Positions 55,847 to 64,000 of a stretch of 64,000 bases of DNA are shown in pieces. The stretch is from Nannobrachium achirus (lineage: Eukaryota > Chordata > Actinopteri > Myctophiformes > Myctophidae). Location of the stretch: assembly GCA_963921795.1 (NCBI GenBank), contig OY997660.1, positions 3,707,999 to 3,771,998 on the forward strand. Direction: 5' to 3'. The translations under genes and the position numbers were made by a program. The first letter of the stretch is position 1, and every line of letters begins with the position of its first letter. Below the pieces are notes generated by a model, which worked only from the letters and a program-made list of their open reading frames with translations, searched no databases and was not told the origin of the DNA.

Positions 55847-55984
55847 TCAATAGCTAAAGCACAAAATAAAGCTTTCCCAGTGTAAATGGGTTAAACGCCC
55901 CTGCCCCTATGAAGAACATTCATGGGGGGCCCACAGTGAATGCTTGTATCCGGGGCCCAGAATTTGGTGCGACACCCCTGCATA

Positions 55985-56955
55985 TATCTATACTAGCGCC
56001 ATTAACACTTGGGGAGCCAAACGCGTTCAGGGACGAGTTATGGCCACTAGATGTCACCCTGCCACAGGAAGTTATATCGTCGAGGGACGAGTCAACAAAT
56101 AGTTAACTTTTCGAGACCGCAGCTTCCCTTTGCATGCCCTGAATCCATTACGTCACCCAGCCAGGGCAGGAAGCCCCCTGTCTCTCCCCACACGGAAGGA
56201 TTTTACATGGCTTTAGATTCTACTTTGAAACATAAGAACGGCTTTATCTGAGAATGAGGTAAAAACAGCCCCATGGAGGCAGAGAGCTGATTGTTTTCAC
56301 GGCGACACTTTACCGCGAATTTACCGCGATTTTTTTACCGCGAGTTTCGCGAGCGTTTGTAAACAAATGGAGTACCTCCTCAATCTTCTCTGGACACGCA
56401 CGTGCACACGCACGAAGCTTGCGGGGCTCATCAAAACATAACGTAAGTCAATGGTGGCACCAGCAACAGCTATAAATGTTATAAACCTTGGCCGCCCATG
56501 TGTTAAGCAGGCCGTTTCTACTACCGCAACGTGAGGCGGGACAAAAATTGTTAAGCATGCAGCCGTCCCACCGCTTCTACTGAACTCTTTGGTTCCCATG
56601 GCGACGCGTCTATGTAGCAGACGCTGTAGACGCTACAACGGGAAGGGACCTTCTGGCGTTTTAGAGACGACTGCGGCGACGGCAGGTTTATCTATCGAGC
56701 GCGGATCATTTCCGGTTACCGTTGTCCTCCTGCCGTTGCCGTAGCGTTGCTTAAAGTCGCTATTGTAGGAGTCTCAGAAGTAATGTAGGAGAACCCAGAC
56801 CGGTGCCCGTTGGGCAGAACACCATCCATGTCCAGTTGTTCAATACCCGTTGTATCCGTCTGTCTGTCTGTCTGGCTCTCTTTTATGCCCATATATGGTG
56901 CTCCGTGTCCAGGCTAGACTGTGCAGACATGTCATCTCCAAATTTGGGCACTGTA
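55985..56955. other. No recognisable feature
   Basis: Unassigned. ACCGCGA recurs three times at about 56312-56345. Confidence 0.4.
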
Positions 56956-56957
56956 GT

Positions 56958-57110
56958 GATGTCAGTTGGGCATTGTTACCATGGTGACGACACTGTTTAG
57001 TATCAGTGATGTCAGTTGGGCATTGTTACCATGGTGACGACACTGTTTAGTATCAGTGATGTCAGTTGGGCATTGTTACCATGGTGACGACACTGTTTAG
57101 TATCAGTGAT
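56958..57110 (+). repeat. 50-bp tandem repeat, three copies
   Basis: The unit contains GATGTCAGTTGGGCATTGTT and ACCATGGTGACGACACTG. Relatives of the unit lie at 63490-63590. Confidence 0.92.
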
Positions 57111-57715
57111 GTTAGCATGCAGACAGACGGTCAGACGGCGGTCAGACATTCGGTAAATTAATAGTTATTATAGATATTTTATATTCATCATTCAGTTTTA
57201 ACCCAAAATATTCCTCTGCGCTCAAGGATATACTTTTAGGGCCTACCTAATAAACCCCTTGATGTGGAGTAGTTTTGCTTTTGGAAAAAATGTTTGGTAT
57301 ATGCACCTTTTCGTCCAACTCGTAGCGGCTGGCAAGACTACACTAGGAGCATTTTAATAGGGATTGGGGGAAACAAATCAAAGCGACGCCGCTTCTTCTA
57401 AAGCGGAAACCAAACGGCCTGTTGTGAACGAACACCAGGCTTTCCCCCAGAAAACCTGGTGAGGCGAGGTTAGCATTTGATAACTTCTCCGGGCAAAGCA
57501 GGCATAGCCTATAGCTGGTTCGGGGCTCCTAGCATAAATTCCTAATCAACACATCATCTCTCGGCACCCCTGGACTGCTGTCATGGCACCCACTTTGAGA
57601 ACCCCTGCTGTAAAGTGACATTCATGTAAGCAGGAGCGTTGGTAAAACGCAGGAGGGAGAGAGATTCTTTTATTTTAGTTTTTGAATCGGTGAAAGCCGC
57701 TTCCAAGGAGTGGCT
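57111..57715. other. No recognisable gene; hAT end at 57560-57610
   Basis: CACTTTGAGAACCCCTG near 57590 is a family C right end. Confidence 0.4.
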
Positions 57716-57720
57716 TTGTG

Positions 57721-57905
57721 TGTCCCATGTCCAAATATGGTCATTTCAGTCCAGAATGAACAGGTTTTATCAAAAACAAAATGTGTGTCCCATGTCCATA
57801 TATGGTCATTTCAGTCCAGAATGAACAGGTTTTATCAAAAACAAAATGTCTGTCACCTCATGTCCATATATGGTCATTTCAGTCCAGAATGAGCAGGTTT
57901 TATCT
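57721..57905 (+). repeat. 65-68-bp tandem repeat, three copies
   Basis: The unit contains TGTCCATATATGGTCATTTC and AGTCCAGAATGAACAGGTTT. Confidence 0.9.
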
Positions 57906-58645
57906 GTCCCATACGTCCAGAATATGTGTGTAGTGTCCGTCCCGGTCTGATGATTGGATACTTTGAGGATTGGTCAAGCTTCACATGACAATCCGGCCCT
58001 CCAGATAAAAACATTAATTCATTCATTCATTCATTCAGAATAAAGAATGTATCTAGAGTTCATGTTCCAGAGTTCGTAACTCTAGAACACATAGAATAAA
58101 AGTTCACCGCTTCACTTCAAACCGAGGTTTTCTTTTTTATTTATTTTCCGTCCTGCTTTTAGTTGAGAGTGTGCAGAGAGAGAATCATTCTTCCTTGTCA
58201 GGCCAAGGGCAAAACGCACACACGTTCTATAAAATATCTCACTGCTGATTTATAGCACACTATCAACGTAGACACACACAGTCCTCCACATGCTTTGTTT
58301 TAATTATTCCACATGGATAATGAAAAAACTACATATTTCTCAACAGAAAGCACACGGCTGGAGGGAAACATATGTTAGGATAATAAAAGAAGAAGATAAG
58401 CTAAGAGGAAGTTGCAGAGAGAGAGGAAAAAGAACTGTCTGACCACGGTCAAGGTGAATGTGAACATTAATCATTAGACGTGATGAATGCAAAGACACAT
58501 AATGTCTACTTTAACGCTCTGCACGCATACTAATTTAAGAGTTACAGTATAATACATATAAGTCATTCTATGTCTGTGAGTCGGCCTATGTAAACACTGT
58601 AGTTCTGTAAATCAACTGGCTTGCTTTCGCTTGCATTGCATTCAC
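57906..58645. other. No recognisable feature
   Basis: Contains (ATTC)n at 58017-58037. No gene is visible. Confidence 0.4.
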
Positions 58646-58649
58646 GGCT

Positions 58650-59070
58650 ATCAAGGGTCTTCAACAGGGGGTCCTCCAAATCTTACAGTGTGATAGAAAC
58701 TTTTCTTTTTCTTTTTCTGAGAACTTTAGCCAAAAATAGCCGATCTACAAGCTCACAACGCCTCGCGCTGCTAGGCGTGGTGAGCTTGTAGATCGGCTAT
58801 TTTAGGGAAAGGGATTTGGTGTAGAGGGGGAAAAGAGCAGACTAAGTACAGAGTGAAAGGTCAAGTTTATTAAGTATTGATGGTTCAAGTGGTTAAATAT
58901 CTGAAAACACAAATTGACATGAATCCAAAACACACTGATGATTGTGCTGTCAAACAATGAAACTATATGGAATCTATGAACAGGTTGTGGGGGTCCCTGC
59001 TTCATCTCTCTCTCTCTATCTCTCTACTAAGGGGTCCTTGGCCTGAAAATGTTGAAGACCCCTGGACTAC
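58650..59070. mobile_element. Family D hAT-like MITE
   Basis: GGGTCTTCAACAGGGGGTCC at the left and TGTTGAAGACCCCTGG at the right, with the hairpin at 58733-58803. Confidence 0.7.
58733..58803. repeat. Palindrome copy (class AGCTC with AACGCC stem)
   Basis: AAAATAGCCGATCTACAAGC and GCTTGTAGATCGGCTATTTT pair exactly. The inner stem is AACGCCTCGC versus GCTAGGCGTG, with mismatches. The outer stem is the TGCTC class with AGCTC restored. Confidence 0.85.
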
Positions 59071-59074
59071 TAAC

Positions 59075-59515
59075 TCTTAGACAGCCATAGTTTTGCCATA
59101 ACTGAACTGCCAAGGCTTTGTCCTATTGTATTCTCCAGATTTTCGATGGCTTCGTGCACGCAGCGTTGTCGTTCACAGCCAACCAAAGTGTTTTCTTTCA
59201 CGCAGAGAAGATAAAATAGAACTGCGTTGCTCTGTGAGTAAGTTATGGTTGCATAGAAAACAGGCTGCAGATTTGACCAAACGAATGATATGGGAAAAGA
59301 AGCAGAGATACTGTACATGCCTTTTTCTGCAGCCAGGGTGAATACAATTGAATGGTGCCTCTTGTTTTTGACACCAGACAGCCCTTCTGCATTGCATCAT
59401 CATCATCATCATCAACCATCCCCCCTCCCTTCTGCTGAAGCCACAAAGAATGTGTCCTGTTAGCACGTCTGGCCTCCATGTGCAGAGGAACTCCTCTGAC
59501 AGATGAGATCATAGA
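59075..59515. other. No recognisable feature
   Basis: Contains (CAT)n at 59394-59415. No gene is visible. Confidence 0.4.
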
Positions 59516-59519
59516 CCAG

Positions 59520-59885
<366 letters not shown>

Positions 59886-61375
59886 AGGCCCGTTCACATT
59901 GAGCCGATCCCGGGGCCGAGGATCCCCGACCAGATTTCGGGAGGACCCCCCGGGAAAATCGTTTGGTCGGCCCCGGAATCGGTCTTGGGCTTGAACAGTA
60001 CCCCGACACGATCGGATTATGTTAATTAGCTTTTTTATGACCTCGGGACTCGTCGGGAGCACTCACGATAATATCAAAAAAGCTTGATATTTTCGGGTCA
60101 TCGGGTAGGAATCCTTTACAATTATTGTCGTCTGAATGAGCTCACGGGATTGCTTCAGATTATATGAAGCCAGCTCCTCCCTTTTTAGGCTGCGCAGAGT
60201 GTAGGCTATTCTGTCACCTCACAATATTACAGCCTACACTTTTATTATTATTATTAGCCTACTTACTTTTTACTTTAGCCTACTCTCTCCCTTGTTGTAA
60301 TCACTTGTTCAAAAACGTTATAGCCTATAGCGTTCTTTCTTCTTTTTTCTTCTTCTGCGCAGTCATTTGGCAACAAGGCAGTGTCTTTTTTTTGCTGCGC
60401 AGATTTGGCTAGGGCAGTGCTGTTCTATCCGTGTATTATAAGGGCTCTAAATTGACCTTGTGCAACTTGACAGACAGACACCCTATATATAATATCTTAT
60501 TCATATAATGTAATACTCAAAGTCAGAGACATTCCATTGCATTCCTTTTTTTTTTTTTACTTTTATGCGCGGGCTGCAGGCACATCATTGCGCCTCTCGT
60601 TCTGTCAGTTTGTTCATTGGTCCTCAAAGAGGACCGCCAGTCCTTGGGGAGTTCCAGGGGGTCCCCAGCTAAATGATATTGAGGAACCTAGGCCTGTCCC
60701 TATTCTATATGCTTGGATGTTGGTGGGACAGTAAAAAAAAGAAAAAAGCGAGAGGTTAAACTTTTTTTTTTTCTGCGACTGCACGCCCACAGCGGCGAGG
60801 TTTGGACATTCATAATTGCTATTAGCTGATTAAGCTCATGTCTGTTTAATGTCTGGCTGGTTGCCGTTAAAATGCTGGTTGATGCTTTTTAGGAGTGGAC
60901 ACTGGTCAATCAATGATATTGGAGATGCGACACTCTCAGCCGTGTCTTGCTGGATGCGCATCACATCTCGCGTCTCGCTTGCCAAAAACATAACTCAACT
61001 GAATATATAATTATAATATCTATAAAGTGAGCAGCGGCCAGTGTGCGCACAGTAGCCTACCTAGAAGACTACCAACCTACCTTTGTTTTTATAATGTTTT
61101 GTCATGATGGCGCAGTTATCACTTGTGTGCAAAGGACGATGATACACGAAAGAAGAATGTAACACCAACTTCTACCAATTAATCCATTGCTGTGACAGAC
61201 AGACAGGGTGAGACAGCCAACGTGCTTCCTTGTAGACTACATAATCCACTGGGTCCAGCTTGGTTCAGATCAATCATATCAACATAACAGTAATAACACC
61301 AACCAAAGTCAGAATAAAAAGAGTCCACGAATAGGCCTGCACACTCGCTCATAATGTCCTCCTCCTCCGGCTGCC

Positions 61376-61590
61376 AGCAGCGTCAGTTCTGCAAATGCTA
61401 AGGTATGGTAACATGGCTGTTGTCTTGCACACTGTGTGAAGGCATGCATGCGATACACTAGTCATGTTGCCAATACCTACTTTTTAGCAACAAGCACAAG
61501 CATGATGAATTCATTTTAAGAAGTACATTTTATTATTTTCTCCTGTAATCAAGGTACGTTATACCATACCCATGTGCGCCTCTGTAGTCT
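61376..61590. mobile_element. Fragment of the CAGTGGCGTCA hAT family
   Basis: GCGTCAGTTCTGCAAATGCTA and TTTTAAGAAGTACATTTTAT match 9341 onward. The right end is degraded. Confidence 0.5.
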
Positions 61591-61635
61591 AATTTGCGCA
61601 GTGATGGAAAAAGTATACTCCCATTCTTTACTTAA

Positions 61636-62120
61636 AGTGATCCCTGACTAATACGACAAATATGTCTTAAAACATTATAATTGTCCTCTATAACTACAAT
61701 GTAAAATTAAAAACACCTTGAATATTTTATTTCTTCTAGAAATAGCTAACCTTTCACTCAGTAGGGGAAATGCCTGTCGCAAGTTGATGATGTCATAAAT
61801 GTCGTGTCATTTTTATGGCATGCATGTACAAAAAAACAAAACACAAACACATTTGAAATATTGATTTGATGCTCATATTAACCATAGGAAGTATTAAGTT
61901 TGTTTTTATTTTCACATGCATGCCATTAATTCCATAGGGATAGATCACACTTGACATTTATGACATCATCAACTTGCGACGGGCATTTCCCCTATTGAGT
62001 GAAAGATTAGCTATTTCTAGAAGAAATAAAATAATTGAGGTGTTTTTAATTTTACATTGTAGTTATAGAGGACAATTATAATGTATTAAGGCATATTTGT
62101 CGTATTAGTCAGGGATCACT
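61636..62120. mobile_element. TTAA-flanked foldback with ~170-bp arms
   Basis: TTAA at 61632-61635 and 62121-62124. AGTGATCCCTGACTAATACG and CGTATTAGTCAGGGATCACT are exact inverted ends. Complementarity continues through TTGCGAC(A/G)GGCATTTCCCCTA and ATGACATCATCAACTTGC, near the centre. Confidence 0.85.
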
Positions 62121-62782
62121 TTAAGTAAAAGTATCAATACTGCATTATTAGCTACAAATATGGCACAGACAGAGAGAGAGAGAGAGAGAGAGACTCTTTG
62201 TTATAGACTATAGCGAATATATTTGTTTAATTTCGCTGTTTTAATATTTAATTAGGTAATAAAATGGATTTTGGAGCATAGCGAGTCAGAACACCGCAGC
62301 TGCAGGACTTCTGCGCTAATTGGGTCGTTGGCTCGTTGACTTTGCTGGCATGCGGTAGGCCTAATTGATTATTTTGGAGAAAGATTCCCTTTAGTATAAA
62401 TAATAGTCCTTTTGGTTACCATTTGGTCTCCATCATTAAGCTGGGGATCACCTGGAACACCCTCATTGTCAAAACATTAAACAAATGGCAATTAAACTGA
62501 CGTGAAGAGAGAGAGAGAAAAACACTCTTGATTTTATCCCTCTTGAGGGGGCGGAATCTTCATCTAGTCACGTCTCTCATGGCACCACCCCCCCGAGATC
62601 GTGGGTGGCTAGAATCGCGAGACGTCGGTCTCATTTGTAATGGTCTGAGATATTTCACTTGGCACAGCGGGATATACCGGGCCCGGTCGCAAGACAGAGG
62701 ATCGCTGTCGTTTGAAATGAACACCGATAAACCCCGGGCACGAGATCTGATCTGACCCAACATCGGCCTCTCATCTGTGAGG

Positions 62783-63084
62783 CCCCTTAGCTGAGAGAGA
62801 GAGAGAGATGAAGTGGGGACCCCTTAGCTGAGACAGAGAGAGAGATGAAGCAGGGACCCCTTAGCTGAGACAGAGAGAGAGATGAAGTGGGGACCCCTTA
62901 GCTGAGACAGAGAGAGAGAGGAAGCAGGGACCCCTTAGCTGAGAGAGAGAGAGAGAGATGAAGTGGGGACCCCTTAGCTGAGACAGAGAGAGAGATGAAG
63001 CAGGGACCCCTTAGCTGAGAGAGAGAGAGAGAGGAAGCAGGGACCCCTTAGCTGAGAGAGAGAGAGATGAAGCGGGACCCCTTA

Positions 63085-63128
<44 letters not shown>

Positions 63129-63210
63129 AGCAGGGACCCCTTAGCTGAGAGAGAGATGAAGCAGGGACCCCTTAGCTGAGAGAGAGGGGGAGATGAAGCA
63201 GGGACCCCCA
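62783..63210 (+). repeat. CTTAGCTGAGAGAG minisatellite, right part
   Basis: About ten units continuing the array of 59520-59885, with GA tract lengths varying from unit to unit. Confidence 0.9.
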
Positions 63211-63640
63211 CTACATATTGTTATAAAAGTGTGTTAGAGATTAAAAAAATGTTCTTAGATTTCTTAGACAGCCTATAGACTTGTTTGACAGCACTGTCAT
63301 CCTGTTGGATCTTCAGACATTTAACCACTCGAACCGTCAAATACTTTAATCTGCTCTTATTTTCCCTCTACAAACCTCTTTGCCAAAAACAGCTGATCTA
63401 CAAGCTTACAGAGTGAGGCGTTGTTTTTTCCGTTGGTGTTCCGTGTCAAGGCCAGTCTGTGATGTCATCTCCAAATTTGGGCACTGTAGTGATGTCAGTC
63501 AGTGGTGTCTTTTGGGCTTTGTTGAAGTCAGTCGGGCATTGTTACCATGGTGGCAACACTGTTTGTTTAGTATCTGTGATGTCAGCATGCAGACGGACGG
63601 ACGGACGGACGGACGGACGGACGGACATTCGCTAAATTAA
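63211..63640. mobile_element. Family D continuation and satellite fragment
   Basis: Family D body (TTTAACCACTCGAACCGTCA, the segment CTCTTTGCCAAAAACAG) ends in a half palindrome (GCTGATCTACAAGC, 63391-63404). Then follow a relative of the 50-bp repeat and (GACG)n/(GGAC)n at 63592-63627. Confidence 0.6.
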
Positions 63641-64000
63641 TAGTTAGACTGATGATCTCCTCTGTCATGTCGTTGGAGAGCAGCCAGACATGGAGTTGTG
63701 GAGGTAAAGCCATTATTGTGATTTAAACAAAGAAAGATTGAAACGATGAAATCACTCACTGTTCCCCACAGGACACATCGCTCTATTCCTGATCTGTAAT
63801 GTACAAACAGCGTGTAGTCTGACCTCTTAAACCTCTTATGAAACCGTATTGGAGGTTGAACTTTGGACACAAATAACAAATAACAAATGACTTAATATTC
63901 TTTCAAGGTTTTGTTCTCTGTAAGAACACTACGACCTCCTAAGACCTAAGGGGTCTTCAACAGCGGGTCAGGGGCCCCTAGGGGTCCTCAGAGATACTGC
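63641..64000. other. No gene; start of another family D copy at the edge
   Basis: GGGGTCTTCAACAGCGGGTC at about 63950 begins a further family D element that runs out of the window. Confidence 0.5.

Larger units (their letters stand above)
55032..55979 (+). mobile_element. Family A hAT-like MITE, longest copy
   Basis: Starts CAGGGGCATCACAGGG and ends GTGCGACACCCCTG. It is interrupted by the hAT MITE at 55217-55598 and contains the palindrome at 55787-55846. Confidence 0.7.
59886..62782. mobile_element. 2.9-kb insertion splitting the minisatellite
   Basis: CCCCTTA at 59879-59885 and 62783-62789 flanks it. The ends AGGCCCGTTCACATTGAGCC and GGCCTCTCATCTGTGAGG are only loosely inverted. The interior is AT-rich with no transposase frame seen, and carries its own nested MITE (61636-62120). 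Confidence 0.5.

Overview
This window looks like a piece of a ray-finned fish (teleost) nuclear genome. The reasons are vertebrate genes with split, GT-AG-type exons; very dense dinucleotide repeats (CA/TG runs up to about 116 bp, plus TC and GA runs); many short hAT-type and TTAA-flanked non-autonomous DNA transposons; tRNA-derived SINEs; Rex3-like and L2-like LINE tails; and a DIRS-type tyrosine-recombinase retrotransposon. The microsatellite load would fit a gadiform such as cod, but I cannot name the species from sequence alone.

Layout. Bases 1-23960 hold no host gene that I can recognise. They are a nested bed of MITEs, SINEs, LINE tails, satellites and microsatellites. Bases 23961-30744 are one DIRS element read on the minus strand, with inverted terminal repeats, an internal complementary region and decayed gag, RT/RNase H/methylase-like and tyrosine-recombinase frames. 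Directly right of it is a compact promoter-like stretch (three CRE-like sites, an inverted CCAAT box, a TATA box) and an intact intronless gene, a KLHDC3-like kelch protein of 378 codons (31224-32360, plus strand). From 34087 the plus strand carries the first half of lrrc17, a secreted leucine-rich-repeat protein, as three coding exons (34180-34491, 43898-44152, 45784-46051). Its remaining exons are not in the window, so the third visible intron is longer than 17.9 kb. The lrrc17 introns and everything to 64000 are again stacked transposons and satellites.

How the parts interact. The host genes are few, but transposons touch them closely. A hAT-like element ends 21 nt before lrrc17 exon 2 and may supply its branch point. 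The 3' end of lrrc17 exon 1, splice donor included, has been copied in tandem with a 44-bp period into intron 1. The DIRS element abuts the presumed promoter of the kelch gene.

The most unusual signal is a dispersed palindrome of about 60-80 bp, containing GATCTACAAGC and its complement. It occurs about 30 times in this window, whole or in halves. It lies in the middle of several otherwise unrelated MITE families, and its stem classes differ by paired changes in both arms.
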